Assembly: GCA_947086655.1 (NCBI GenBank)
Contig: CAMTZM010000001.1
Location: 124,001 to 188,000, forward strand
Length of the DNA stretch: 64,000 nt
From: an uncultured Eubacteriaceae bacterium
GTDB taxonomy: Bacteria; Bacillota; Clostridia; Lachnospirales; CAG-274
Direction of reading: 5' to 3'
This document shows positions 36,484 to 45,673 of this stretch, piece by piece. The number at the start of each line of letters is the position of its first letter. Position 1 is the first letter of the stretch. The position numbers and the translations under genes are program-made. The notes under the pieces are model-generated. The model was not told the origin of the DNA, did not search any database, and was given only the letters and a program-made list of their open reading frames with translations.

Positions 36484-38529
36484 ATGGGTAAATTACGTCA
36501 AATGATTTTAGGTGTATTTATTGTTGCAATTATTATGATTATTATGGTTCCACCTCCATCATATATTCTTGACTTTTTATTTATGATAAATATATTTATA
36601 TCTCTTCTTATACTTTTAGACGCTATATATTCAAAAAAGTCGCTTGAAATGTCATTGTTTCCTACTATGCTTTTGGTTACAACGCTTTTTAGACTTGCGC
36701 TTAACATATGTTCAACACGTTTGATTTTAGGCAAAGGATACGGCGGAGAAGTTGTAGCAACATTCGGTGAGTTTGTTGCCGGCGGTAATATGGTCGTAGG
36801 CTGTATAATATTTGCCATTATAGTTATTATAAATTTTATGGTTATTACAAAAGGTTCAGACCGTGTAGCTGAAGTAACAGCAAGATTTACATTGGACGCT
36901 ATGCCAGGTAAGCAAATGGCAATAGACGCAGATTTGAATACAGGTATAATTACAGAAGATGAAGCTAAAGCAAGACGTCAGGAAATACAAGATGAAGCAA
37001 GTTTTTACGGTTCTATGGATGGTGCTTCAAAGTTTGTTAAAGGAGATGCATCAGCCGGACTTGTTATAACATTTATAAACTTAGTAGGCGGTATCGCTTT
37101 AGGTATGACTGGACTTGCAACAGGAACACCTCTTCCTTTTGGAGAGGCTGTAAAGCTTTATACACTTATGACAATAGGTGACGGACTTGTAGGACAGGTT
37201 CCGGCGCTTATGATTTCAACGGCTACTGGTATACTTGTTACAAAGGCAACAAGTGATTCAGATATAAGCGGTGCGGTAGTTAAACAGCTTTTTAATATTC
37301 CTCTTACACTTTATATAGCCGGTGGAGTAATGATGTTTTTAGGGTTGACACCTCTCCCAACATATTTCTTTATGCCTTTTGGTTTGTTTTTGATTTATTG
37401 CGGCTATTCTCTTGAAAGAGCTCAGAAACTTGCTGAAATTAAAACAGAGATTACATCAGACGATTCAGAGGTTGAGGAAATTAGAAAACCGGAGAATGTT
37501 ATTTCTCTTTTAAATGTAGACCCTATACTTTTGATTTTTGGTTATGGTTTAATTCCTCTTGTTGATAGTAATCAAGGCGGAGACCTTCTTGACAGAGTTG
37601 TAATGATAAGAAGGCAGATTGCGCTTGAACTGGGAGCAGTTGTACCTGTAATAAGATTAAGAGATGATATTAAATTAAGTCCTAATCAATATAGAATATT
37701 AATTAAAGGCGTTGATGTTGCCGGCGGAGAGATTATGTTTGACCATTATATGGCAATGAATCCCGGATATGTAGAGGAAGAAATTGACGGTATTGAAACT
37801 GTTGAGCCGTATCTCGGACTTCCGGCGTTATGGATTTCAGAATCTCAGCGAGAGAGGGCTGAAGCTTTTGGTTATACTGTTGTTGACCCTCCGGCTATTA
37901 TTGCTACTCATTTAACTGAAGTTATAAGAAATAATTTACATGAGCTTTTAAGCCGTCAGGATGTACAAAATCTTATTGATAATGTTAAAGAGAATCACTC
38001 TGTTTTAATTGAAGAACTTGTTCCTAAACAGATGTCCATAGGAGATATACAAAAGGTACTTGCAAATCTTTTAAGAGAGGGTGTTTCTATAAGAGATTTA
38101 GTTACAGTTTTAGAGACGCTTGCTGATTATTCAAATATAACAAGAGATACTGATATGCTTACAGAGTATGCAAGACAAGCGTTAAGAAGGGCTATATCAC
38201 AGAAATATTTTATAGAGGAGTCAAACAAGGTTATAACCCTTGACCCTCAGCTTGAACAGGAAATAATGAACAGCGTACAGCAAACGGAACAGGGTTCTTA
38301 TATTTCTATGGACCCAGACAGAACGCAAAAAGTATTTTCCAGTTTGAATAAAGAAATATCTAAACTTACTTCAATGGGGCTTCAGCCCATTATATTAACT
38401 TCTCCTATTGTGAGAACTTATTTTAAAAGGCTTGTCGAACAGATTGCGCCGGATTTAGTTGTTTTATCATACAATGAACTTGAGCCTAATGCAGAAATAC
38501 AGTCTATCGGAATGGTGGGTATTGCATGA
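36484..38529 (+). CDS. flhA: Flagellar export protein FlhA
   Basis: The 681-residue protein has about eight N-terminal membrane spans. The FHIPEP signature is seen in TTLFRLALNICSTRLIL, GGNMVVGCIIFAIIVIINFMVITKGSDRVAEVTARFTLDAMPGKQMAIDADLNTG and KARRQEIQDEASFYGSMDGASKFVKGDA. A large cytoplasmic domain follows from about 330. It is the main export-gate component that receives chaperone-substrate complexes. AAAGGAG precedes the ATG; the stop overlaps flhF. Confidence 0.98.
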   Translation: MGKLRQMILGVFIVAIIMIIMVPPPSYILDFLFMINIFISLLILLDAIYSKKSLEMSLFPTMLLVTTLFRLALNICSTRLILGKGYGGEVVATFGEFVAGGNMVVGCIIFAIIVIINFMVITKGSDRVAEVTARFTLDAMPGKQMAIDADLNTGIITEDEAKARRQEIQDEASFYGSMDGASKFVKGDASAGLVITFINLVGGIALGMTGLATGTPLPFGEAVKLYTLMTIGDGLVGQVPALMISTATGILVTKATSDSDISGAVVKQLFNIPLTLYIAGGVMMFLGLTPLPTYFFMPFGLFLIYCGYSLERAQKLAEIKTEITSDDSEVEEIRKPENVISLLNVDPILLIFGYGLIPLVDSNQGGDLLDRVVMIRRQIALELGAVVPVIRLRDDIKLSPNQYRILIKGVDVAGGEIMFDHYMAMNPGYVEEEIDGIETVEPYLGLPALWISESQRERAEAFGYTVVDPPAIIATHLTEVIRNNLHELLSRQDVQNLIDNVKENHSVLIEELVPKQMSIGDIQKVLANLLREGVSIRDLVTVLETLADYSNITRDTDMLTEYARQALRRAISQKYFIEESNKVITLDPQLEQEIMNSVQQTEQGSYISMDPDRTQKVFSSLNKEISKLTSMGLQPIILTSPIVRTYFKRLVEQIAPDLVVLSYNELEPNAEIQSIGMVGIA

Positions 38530-39704
38530 AACTAAAAAAATATGAAGCTCCTACTGAAGAAGAAGCTATTGAAATGGTTAAGCAGGAGTTAGGAATGGAA
38601 GCCTTAATTTTAAATATAAAAAAGGTTAAGCCACGAGGAATGTTTTCTTTATTTAAAAATTCATATGTTGAGGTTACTGCTGCTTATGATGATAAACCCT
38701 CCGCTAAGACGGAGGTGAAAAAAGAAAGCGGCAGTAATAAAAAAAATAATAACAATGAATTTGAAAATAATAAAAAACTTATAAAACAGCAGCAGACTAT
38801 AAATGAACTGGAAAAGAAACTCAATAATACAGAAGAGTTGCTTGACGATGTTATGAAAAAGCTTTCTGTTGCATCTCATAATTCAAATGAGGAGCGGAAA
38901 TATGAAAATTCGATGCTCCAATTTTTTTATGATAAATTAACAGGGCAAGGTGTTTCAAGTAAAATTGCTGAAGTTTTGTTAAAAGATATAGATGATGTAG
39001 AAGATTTTAATAATTTAGATATTAACTTAATAATAAAAATAGTGTATAATAGAGTTATAAAGATTTTAGGTCAGCCTAAAGTTGTTAAATGGAAAAAAAA
39101 TTCAAAAGCTGCTAAAAATATAATTTTTATTGGGCCTACGGGAGTTGGAAAAACAACTACAATTGCTAAATTATCATCTTACTTTATATTAAATGAAAAT
39201 GCAAGCGTTGGATTTATTACGGCAGATACTTATAGAATTGCTGCGGTAGAACAATTAAAAACATACGCTGAAATTTTAAATGTAGATGTTGGAGTTGTTT
39301 ATAATGTAGATGATTTAATTGAACAAATTGGTGTTATGAAACCAATAAATGATTTACTTTTTATTGATACGGCAGGGAGGTCGCATAAAAACAAAGAAAA
39401 TCTTAGAGAGTTAAAGGAATTTCTTGACGCTGTTCCCGAACCGGAAATTTATCTCGTTTTAAGTGTAACAACAAAATATGAGGATTTACTTGATATAATT
39501 TCAGCATATGATGAGATAACCGATTTTAAAATTATTTTTACAAAACTTGATGAAACAAAGTGTATTGGTTCAATTTTAAACATTTGCTATACTACGGGCA
39601 AAGAAATTTCGTATGCTACCAATGGACAGAATGTTCCTGATGACATAGAAGTAATGAAACCGGAAAAAATTGTAAAGGCATTGCTGGGGAGTATGTATAA
39701 ATAA
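38526..39704 (+). CDS. flhF: Flagellar SRP-type GTPase FlhF
   Basis: The 392-residue protein has an N-terminal MKLKKYEAPTEEEAIEMVKQELGMEALIL, a charged low-complexity linker, and a C-terminal NG GTPase domain: P-loop IFIGPTGVGKTTTIAKL at about 199-215, DTAGRSHKN and TKLDETKCIG. FlhF controls placement and number of flagella. It overlaps flhA (ATGA) and flhG by one base. Confidence 0.95.
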   Translation: MKLKKYEAPTEEEAIEMVKQELGMEALILNIKKVKPRGMFSLFKNSYVEVTAAYDDKPSAKTEVKKESGSNKKNNNNEFENNKKLIKQQQTINELEKKLNNTEELLDDVMKKLSVASHNSNEERKYENSMLQFFYDKLTGQGVSSKIAEVLLKDIDDVEDFNNLDINLIIKIVYNRVIKILGQPKVVKWKKNSKAAKNIIFIGPTGVGKTTTIAKLSSYFILNENASVGFITADTYRIAAVEQLKTYAEILNVDVGVVYNVDDLIEQIGVMKPINDLLFIDTAGRSHKNKENLRELKEFLDAVPEPEIYLVLSVTTKYEDLLDIISAYDEITDFKIIFTKLDETKCIGSILNICYTTGKEISYATNGQNVPDDIEVMKPEKIVKALLGSMYK

Positions 39705-40585
39705 TGGATCAGGCGAATAATTTAAGGAATTTGATAAACCAAGTTGAAAAGGGCGAATCTGTTATTGATTTATCGTCAAGAGTTATTACGGTTACAAGTG
39801 GAAAGGGCGGAGTTGGAAAGACTAATTTTTCGCTTAATCTTGCTATTCAATTTAGTAAGCTTAATAAAAAGGTTATAATAATTGACGCTGATTTTGGACT
39901 TGCAAATATAGAGGTGCTTTTTGGAATTATACCACGTTATTCTCTTGCTGATGTTTTAAAAGGCAAAAGGGATATAGAAGAAGTTCTTACAGACGGGCCT
40001 ATGGGCATAAGGTTTATTTCAGGCGGCTCAGGTTTACGGGAATTATCTAATATTACAGAAAGACAAATGAATTATTTTATAAATAATTTTTCTTATCTTG
40101 ACGCAATTTCTGATATAATTATAATTGATACCGGCGCTGGTATTTCAAAATCTGTAATTAATTTTATAAAGGCGTCGGGAGAAACTATTATTGTTACAAC
40201 TCCAGAGCCTACGTCTGTTACAGACGCTTATGCTTTGATAAAAACTATTAAAGAAGAAAGTGTAAAAATGCCTGATTTTAAAATTGTTGTAAACAGAGTT
40301 GACGACGATGAGGAAGGACTTGAAATATTTAATAAAATAAACAGGGCAGCAACAAGGTTTTTAGGTGTTAGCCTTGAAAATTTAGGTTATATACCTTATG
40401 ATAAGTATTTAGTAAAGGCAGTGAAAAATCAGCAGCCGGCGTCTTTATGCTTTCCAAATTGTGAATTTACAAAATCTATTGAACTTGTATGCAAAAGGCT
40501 TATGAATATAAAAGTTTCTGATAAACAAAGAGAATCCGGAGTTAGAGGATTTGTAAAGCGTCTTGCTAATATGTTCAGTAATTGA
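39704..40585 (+). CDS. flhG: MinD-family ATPase FlhG (YlxH)
   Basis: The 293-residue protein has the deviant Walker A VTSGKGGVGKTNFSLNLA at about 30-47, then VIIIDADFGLANIEVLFG and IIIDTGAGIS. It binds the membrane, activates FlhF and restricts flagellar number. It is the last gene before a 500-base non-coding gap. Confidence 0.95.
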   Translation: MDQANNLRNLINQVEKGESVIDLSSRVITVTSGKGGVGKTNFSLNLAIQFSKLNKKVIIIDADFGLANIEVLFGIIPRYSLADVLKGKRDIEEVLTDGPMGIRFISGGSGLRELSNITERQMNYFINNFSYLDAISDIIIIDTGAGISKSVINFIKASGETIIVTTPEPTSVTDAYALIKTIKEESVKMPDFKIVVNRVDDDEEGLEIFNKINRAATRFLGVSLENLGYIPYDKYLVKAVKNQQPASLCFPNCEFTKSIELVCKRLMNIKVSDKQRESGVRGFVKRLANMFSN

Positions 40586-40671
40586 TATGTTTTTTGAAAT
40601 AATTTTTTTGTATATTATGAACAATTTATAAATTGTTGAATAATATATTTATAAAAAATAATAAAATTTTA

Positions 40672-40700
40672 TTAACTATTCCGTCAAAATATGGTATAAT
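40672..40700 (+). promoter_or_regulatory. Promoter-like pair in the flhG-cheD gap
   Basis: TTAACT at 40672-40677 and a perfect TATAAT at 40695-40700 are 17 bases apart. It could supply transcription to cheD and sigD 385 bases further on, or make a short RNA. Confidence 0.5.
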
Positions 40701-40878
40701 TATAAGGATTAATATTTTATTGCATAAAAGCTTTTTGAATTTACTAAATTATTCATATTTTTTCGGCTTAAATTTATTAACTAATTTTGTTCAATTAAAG
40801 GGTACATGCTCTTATTGATTGAAATTGCTTGTTTATTATAAAATAAATATTGATTAAAAAAATAAATTTTTATTTTTA

Positions 40879-40989
40879 GTCAAGACTACGATAATTTTTG
40901 TGTAACAAAAATTATCGTAACCGACGGGTGAAAATATTTCTTTTATATTCATTGAGAGCTTAAAATTCCGCTGAATATAAAAGTAAGTA
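40879..40989 (-). repeat. Interspersed repeat, copy B (about 111 bp, reverse orientation)
   Basis: Read on the minus strand it begins TACTTACT, has TTTATATTCA and TGAATATAAA arms around ATTTTAAGCTCT, then the palindromic AATTTTTGTTACACAAAAATT and ends AGTCTTGAC, matching copy A at 12639-12750 block by block. Confidence 0.7.
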
Positions 40990-41085
40990 TCTATGTTTAA
41001 ATAACGGTGGATTTCTTTCGCCGGTTAAATTAAAGTTTTTAAATAGTAAGTGGTAAATAGTATATAGTATTAGGGGTAGTGTTAA

Positions 41086-41574
41086 ATGATATCTAATATG
41101 ATTGTAGTCGGTATGGCTGATTTAAATTCTACAAAATGTCCCGGAATTTTAACAACATTGGGATTAGGTTCTTGTGTTGGCATTGGATTATATGACCCTA
41201 TAACAAAAATAACAGGACTTGCTCATATAATGCTTCCAGACAGCACGCAGATAAAGAATAATTCTAATACGGCAAAGTTTGCGGATACGGCTACCCAAAA
41301 ACTTATAAACGATATGTGTATGATGGGTGCTAGGAAAGAGCGTTTTATTGCTAAAATAGCGGGAGGAGCTCAAATGTTTGCTTTTAACGCTACTAATGAC
41401 AGCTTACGTATAGGAGACAGAAATGTAGAGGCGACAATTAGAATTCTTGGAATGTATGGCATACCTATTGTTGCAAAACACACCGGCGCAAATTACGGAA
41501 GAACTATTGAATTATATTCAGAAGATGGAAGACTTGTTGTTAAAACTATTGGGCACGGTACTTTTATTTTATAA
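41086..41574 (+). CDS. cheD: Chemoreceptor glutamine deamidase CheD
   Basis: The 162-residue protein has the catalytic Cys in TTLGLGSCVGIGLYDPITK at about 22-40 and the His in GLAHIMLPDS at about 45-54, then AKIAGGAQMF. CheD deamidates receptors and, with CheC, tunes CheY-P signalling. CheC is not adjacent here, but FliY supplies a CheC-like phosphatase. AGGGGTAG precedes the ATG. Confidence 0.95.
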   Translation: MISNMIVVGMADLNSTKCPGILTTLGLGSCVGIGLYDPITKITGLAHIMLPDSTQIKNNSNTAKFADTATQKLINDMCMMGARKERFIAKIAGGAQMFAFNATNDSLRIGDRNVEATIRILGMYGIPIVAKHTGANYGRTIELYSEDGRLVVKTIGHGTFIL

Positions 41575-41588
41575 GGAATGATGTTTTT

Positions 41589-41867
41589 ATGATTGAAAAG
41601 CTACATATATATATTACTATTGCGGCAGCGTTTGCTGTTGATGCTGCATGCTTGATTATTTCAAATTCATTAATTGAAACAGCCATTTGTCTTATTGTGA
41701 CTATTGTGGTATTCTATTTTATAGGTTTGTTTATAAGAAGTTTTTTTATGAAAGCATTAAATAATGAAGGTAATGAAAAACAAAAAAATGCAAATGATAA
41801 AGATATAGAAAGTAATATGGAAGATAGCAGCCAAACAAGTGATAATTTACAGGAGTCTAATATATAG
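41589..41867 (+). CDS. Small membrane protein between cheD and sigD
   Basis: The 92-residue protein has two membrane segments (IYITIAAAFAVDAACLII and AICLIVTIVVFYFIGLFI) and an acidic, polar C-terminal tail rich in Asn, Asp and Ser. GGAATGATG precedes the start. I do not recognise a family; small membrane proteins occur here in relatives. Function unknown. Confidence 0.65.
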   Translation: MIEKLHIYITIAAAFAVDAACLIISNSLIETAICLIVTIVVFYFIGLFIRSFFMKALNNEGNEKQKNANDKDIESNMEDSSQTSDNLQESNI

Positions 41868-41932
41868 GAAAATACTGGTTTTTATTATATTAAATCAGCA
41901 TTTTCTTAGCTTCTTGAAAGAGGTTATGACTG

Positions 41933-42697
41933 ATGATTGAAAATCTTGATGATGTATGGTATAATTATAAAAAGAATAATGATCCTGAATTAAAGGAAAA
42001 GCTTATACTTGAATATGCGTCTTTAGTAAAGGTTGTAGCTGGTCGGCTTAGCATGCAGGTTGGACAATATGTCGATTATGAAGATTTAATAAGTTATGGA
42101 ATTTTTGGGCTTATTGATGCTATCGATAAATTTGACAATAAAAAAGGAGTTAAGTTTGAGACATATGCGTCTTTAAGAATAAGAGGGGAAATAATTGACA
42201 ATATAAGGAGAATGGATTGGGTACCTCGTACTATAAGACAAAAAAGCAAACTTTTTGAACAGGTATTTTTTAGTCTTGAGTCTGAATTGGGCAGAGAACC
42301 TACGGATAAAGAAGTTGCGGATAAATTAGGTATTTCTGTTGAAGAGGCTCAAGGAATAATTAAAAAGACTGTTATATCTTCTCTTATTTCTTTGGATGAT
42401 TATTTAGACCAAAATCACGAAGGAACTGTATTTAATATTGTTAATTCAAATACAGATACCCCTGAACGAAGTTATGAGAAAAAAGAAGTTAAAAATATGC
42501 TTGTAGAAGCAATCAATCAGTTAAATGAGAAAGAACAAAGAGTTGTGGCTTTATACTATTTTGAAGAATTGACTTTAAAGGAAATAAGCAAAATAATGAA
42601 TGTTTCAGAATCTCGAATTTCTCAAATTCATTCTAAGGCAGTTTTAAAGTTGCAAAAAAAGCTTGGAAAGTATAAATCAATATTGTTTTTAAATTAA
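41933..42697 (+). CDS. sigD: Flagellar sigma factor SigD (FliA/WhiG family)
   Basis: The 254-residue protein has sigma region 2 (DYEDLISYGIFGLIDAIDKFDNKKGVKFETYASLRIRGEIIDNIRRMDWVPR at about 44-95), region 3 (GREPTDKEVADKLGISVEEAQ) and region 4 (LNEKEQRVVALYYFEELTLKEISKIMNVSESRISQIHSKAV). It directs transcription of late motility genes such as flagellin. AGAGGT lies before the ATG. Confidence 0.97.
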   Translation: MIENLDDVWYNYKKNNDPELKEKLILEYASLVKVVAGRLSMQVGQYVDYEDLISYGIFGLIDAIDKFDNKKGVKFETYASLRIRGEIIDNIRRMDWVPRTIRQKSKLFEQVFFSLESELGREPTDKEVADKLGISVEEAQGIIKKTVISSLISLDDYLDQNHEGTVFNIVNSNTDTPERSYEKKEVKNMLVEAINQLNEKEQRVVALYYFEELTLKEISKIMNVSESRISQIHSKAVLKLQKKLGKYKSILFLN

Positions 42698-42713
42698 TAG
42701 GGAGGTGGATTAT

Positions 42714-44297
42714 ATGCCGGAGAAAGTTTTAACGCATATTGAAGTTAGAAAAGATGGTATTTATGTAATTATCAATCAAGATAGCAGCAGTGTTAAAAGT
42801 GATATTTTAAATGTTATTGCGAAGTATCAAATCAAGGATGTTGATTATGGCAGCATTGAAAAGGCAATAAATGAAAATCTTAAGGAGCAAAAAATATCTT
42901 CAAATACAGATGTAGCATCTAAAAATGAAGATATGGATATAAAAATTGCCGCTGATAAAATGTCTGCTTCGGTAATATTTCATGAACCTATTAATAGCAC
43001 TAATCTTCTTGATAAGACAGATATTATAAATCTTCTTAATAATCAGGGAGTTAGATTTGGAATTAATGAGGATAGAATAGAAGAATTTTTAAAAAATAGG
43101 ATTTATGAGGAATGGTTTACTATTGCAGAAGGGCAGTTTCCTGTTAATGGTGTAGATGGTTTTACTGAATATTTTTTTCAAACTGACAAGAAAACATTAA
43201 AACCGAAACTTCTTGCAGATGGCTCGGTTGATTATCGTAATCTTAATTTGTTTGAAACTGCTGTTGAAGGGCAGGTTCTTGCTGTTTCTCATGAAGCTGT
43301 ACCCGGTAAAGACGGTATGAATGTTACTGGAAAATTAGTTGCTTGTGTAAGAGCGAAGAATGCACCGTTTCTGCCAAAAGGTAAAAATACAAAAATACTT
43401 GAAGATAATAAAACATTAGTTTCTGAAATAAGCGGACGTTTGCTGTATGCAGACGGAAAGGTAAGTATACTTCCTATACTTGAAATACCCGGAAATGTTG
43501 ATAACTCAACAGGTAATGTTGACTTTTTAGGAACTGTAATTGTGAAGGGAAGTGTAATATCAGGCTTTTCTGTAACGGCCGGAGCTGATGTTGAAATAGA
43601 AGGTTCGGTTGAAGGTGCTTTTATAAAAGCAAGAGGAAGCATTTTGCTTATGAAAGGCGTACAAGGAGGAAGTAAAGCTGTTATTGAGGCAGGCGGTGAC
43701 ATTAATGCTAATTTTATTGAAAATGCTGTAATATCAGCTGGTTTTAATATTAACGCAAATTCAATAATGCATAGTAATGTAAGTTGTGGAGGAAGTCTTA
43801 ATTTGATTGGAAAAAGAGGACTTCTTGTAGGCGGTAAAACGGTAGTAGGTGAGAAAATAGATGCTAAAGTAATTGGTTCAAGTATGTCTACATTAACAGA
43901 GATTGAAGTTGGTATCAATCCTAAAAAGCTTGAAGAATATAAAGAGACTACAAAAGAACTTGAAAAGTATTCCGAAGATTTTAAAAAGACTGAAAAAATA
44001 ATAGGTATTTTATCTAAAGTTGACGTTAATACTTTATCAAATGACAAGAAAAAAATGCTTATGGATTCTATACGTTCAAAAATACTTTTAAAGCAAAAAA
44101 TAAATGCCTGTCAGCTTAAAGCAGAATCATTAGCAGCACAGTTAAACGCAGGAAATGGAAGAATTTCTGTAAGTGATGTTGTATATGCTGGAGTTAAAGT
44201 GGTAATTAATAATGCTGTAATGTACATAAGAGAAGATTTGCAATATTGTTCTTTGTATAATAATAAAGGTAAAATCAGCATTGGGTCTTATAGTTAG
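42714..44297 (+). CDS. DUF342 (FapA-like) polymer-forming protein
   Basis: About 527 residues from an ATG at 42714 with GGAGGTGG just upstream. The core shows the DUF342/FapA beta-helix repeats (SGNVDNSTGNVDFLGTVIVKGSVISGFSVTAGADVEIEGSVEGAFIKARGSILLMKGVQGG) at about 255-330 and a coiled coil at about 400-470. Members commonly follow sigD in Firmicute flagellar clusters; a structural or regulatory role is supposed but unproven. Confidence 0.9.
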   Translation: MPEKVLTHIEVRKDGIYVIINQDSSSVKSDILNVIAKYQIKDVDYGSIEKAINENLKEQKISSNTDVASKNEDMDIKIAADKMSASVIFHEPINSTNLLDKTDIINLLNNQGVRFGINEDRIEEFLKNRIYEEWFTIAEGQFPVNGVDGFTEYFFQTDKKTLKPKLLADGSVDYRNLNLFETAVEGQVLAVSHEAVPGKDGMNVTGKLVACVRAKNAPFLPKGKNTKILEDNKTLVSEISGRLLYADGKVSILPILEIPGNVDNSTGNVDFLGTVIVKGSVISGFSVTAGADVEIEGSVEGAFIKARGSILLMKGVQGGSKAVIEAGGDINANFIENAVISAGFNINANSIMHSNVSCGGSLNLIGKRGLLVGGKTVVGEKIDAKVIGSSMSTLTEIEVGINPKKLEEYKETTKELEKYSEDFKKTEKIIGILSKVDVNTLSNDKKKMLMDSIRSKILLKQKINACQLKAESLAAQLNAGNGRISVSDVVYAGVKVVINNAVMYIREDLQYCSLYNNKGKISIGSYS

Positions 44298-44309
44298 AGG
44301 TGAATTTTA

Positions 44310-44615
44310 ATGTCTATTCAGCCTATTGATGTGCATATTATGATTAATAAAACGTCAGAAACCAGCCGTGTTGCACATGAACATGAAAGGTATGACGGTG
44401 AGCAGTTGGTTTTTGCAGACCAGCTAAAAAAAGAAACGGAACATGAACTTAAACATGTTGCTGATACAAATAAAAGTGAAGGGCAGAAAATAAGGGACGA
44501 AGAAAAAAAGCGAGAACGTGAAGGCAAGAAAAATAAGGGCGGCAAGAAGAATAATTCTGAAGAAAAAAAGCAGAAAAAATCTGCCCTTGGAAGTAGGTTT
44601 GATGTAAGTATTTAA
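44310..44615 (+). CDS. Charged hypothetical protein of the flagellar cluster (101 aa)
   Basis: AGAGGTGA precedes the ATG. The N-terminus MSIQPIDVHIMINKTSETSR is followed by a highly charged helical region rich in Lys and Glu, with a Lys/Gly-rich patch (EGKKNKGGKKN) and a short C-terminal SRFDVSI. No membrane segment. Similar short charged proteins follow the DUF342 gene in relatives; no function known. Confidence 0.65.
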   Translation: MSIQPIDVHIMINKTSETSRVAHEHERYDGEQLVFADQLKKETEHELKHVADTNKSEGQKIRDEEKKREREGKKNKGGKKNNSEEKKQKKSALGSRFDVSI

Positions 44616-44634
44616 TATTTTTTAAGGAGTCTTT

Positions 44635-45114
44635 ATGATTTTGGTAAATGTGGTTTTAATTATATTGCTTTGTGTTGGTTTTGTTTTTATTGTAATTGGG
44701 GTATTGAAAAAAGAAACCAAAGATAATGATGAGTTTTTTATTGAGGCAGGGCAGTCAATTAAATTAGTAAAAGATGCTGTTAAAGATGCTGACAATGCTG
44801 TTGAACAATTAAATTTATTAACAGAGGATATGTTAAATGAATTTGATGAAAAATATCAAGAATTAATTTTTTTGTATCAATTAATTGATGATATGAAGAA
44901 TTTAGAAAGCAAGGATTATAATTCAGATTTTTATGAAAATAATAATGATATGAAAAAAGACAATAAAAAGTATAATAACACAATTAACAATCCTAAATTA
45001 AAGGAAATTATTAAACTGCGTGAAGAAGGAAAGAATATATCTGAAATTTCAAAATCTCTTAATATAGGACAGGGAGAAGTAAAGCTTATTATGGAATTGA
45101 ATAAGGTAAGGTGA
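44635..45114 (+). CDS. DUF6115-like membrane protein with C-terminal HTH-like motif
   Basis: The 159-residue protein has an N-terminal membrane span (ILVNVVLIILLCVGFVFIVIGVL), a coiled coil (about 40-95), and a C-terminal helix-turn-helix-like stretch (IIKLREEGKNISEISKSLNIGQGEVKLIMEL at about 125-155). AAGGAG precedes the ATG. This is the arrangement of DUF6115-type proteins found downstream of sigD in Clostridia. Function unknown. Confidence 0.75.
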   Translation: MILVNVVLIILLCVGFVFIVIGVLKKETKDNDEFFIEAGQSIKLVKDAVKDADNAVEQLNLLTEDMLNEFDEKYQELIFLYQLIDDMKNLESKDYNSDFYENNNDMKKDNKKYNNTINNPKLKEIIKLREEGKNISEISKSLNIGQGEVKLIMELNKVR

Positions 45115-45119
45115 TTTTT

Positions 45120-45638
45120 ATGCAGTTTAAAAGCTTTTCTTTTGGATTAGGCTTAGGTATTGTTTTTTCGTCGTTATTATTTTTATTTGTAAGCAATATT
45201 AACACAAATAAAAATAAAGTTGAAACTAATGATAATAATCAGATTAATATATCAAATGAGGAAATAGAAGAACGTGCCAAAGAAATGGGTATGGTTTATC
45301 TTAATGAACTGCCGGAAAAGGAGACAGTAATTGAAATAACAAGCAATGATTACTTAGAAGAAAACAAAGAAAATGTTTTAGACGATGTTAAAGAAGCTGA
45401 TGCTAATGAAAATGATAGTATTAATGTAATTACAGTTACCATAGACAGAGGCAGCAATGCTACACAAGTTGCACGAAAGTTATATGAAGCTGGTATAGTT
45501 GAGGACAAAGATGCTTTTAATAGTTATTTGATTGAGAAAAAAAAGACAACGGCTTTAAGAAGTGGAACATATAATATTAAAAAGGGACTTGAGTTTTCTG
45601 AAATTGCTGATATTCTTACTAAAAATCCCGATAATTAA
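45120..45638 (+). CDS. MltG-like / LysM-like extracytoplasmic domain protein
   Basis: About 172 residues from the ATG at 45120, which has AAGGTGA upstream; a GTG at 45111 overlaps the previous stop. One N-terminal span (FGLGLGIVFSSLLFLFVSN) leads to an acidic linker and a domain like the start of MltG (VTIDRGSNATQVARKLYEAGIVEDKDAFNSYLIEKKKTTALRSGTYNIKKGLEFSEIADIL). The catalytic MltG part is absent, so it is unlikely to be a lytic enzyme. Coupled to the DUF6115-like gene. Confidence 0.7.
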   Translation: MQFKSFSFGLGLGIVFSSLLFLFVSNINTNKNKVETNDNNQINISNEEIEERAKEMGMVYLNELPEKETVIEITSNDYLEENKENVLDDVKEADANENDSINVITVTIDRGSNATQVARKLYEAGIVEDKDAFNSYLIEKKKTTALRSGTYNIKKGLEFSEIADILTKNPDN

Positions 45639-45673
45639 GTAAATTTTGATTATTTTATGAAAGGTAGGATTAT

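Larger units (their letters stand above)
40586..41085. other. AT-rich 500-bp gap between flhG and cheD
   Basis: No convincing gene is present; a 61-codon frame at 40633-40818 has no ribosome site and a biased composition. The gap contains a promoter-like pair at 40672-40700, a reverse copy of the ~112-bp repeat at 40879-40989 and its palindrome. In many relatives cheB, cheA, cheW and cheC lie at this point. Confidence 0.7.

Noticed and set aside
40633-40818. 61-codon plus-strand frame in the flhG-cheD gap
   Set aside because: No ribosome site, biased Ile/Leu/Asn composition typical of AT-rich non-coding DNA, and it spans the promoter-like pair.
43289-44047. 252-codon minus-strand frame opposite the DUF342 gene
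   Set aside because: It is the mirror of a well-supported coding region, is Ser/Pro/Leu-rich as expected for an antisense shadow, and has no ribosome site.
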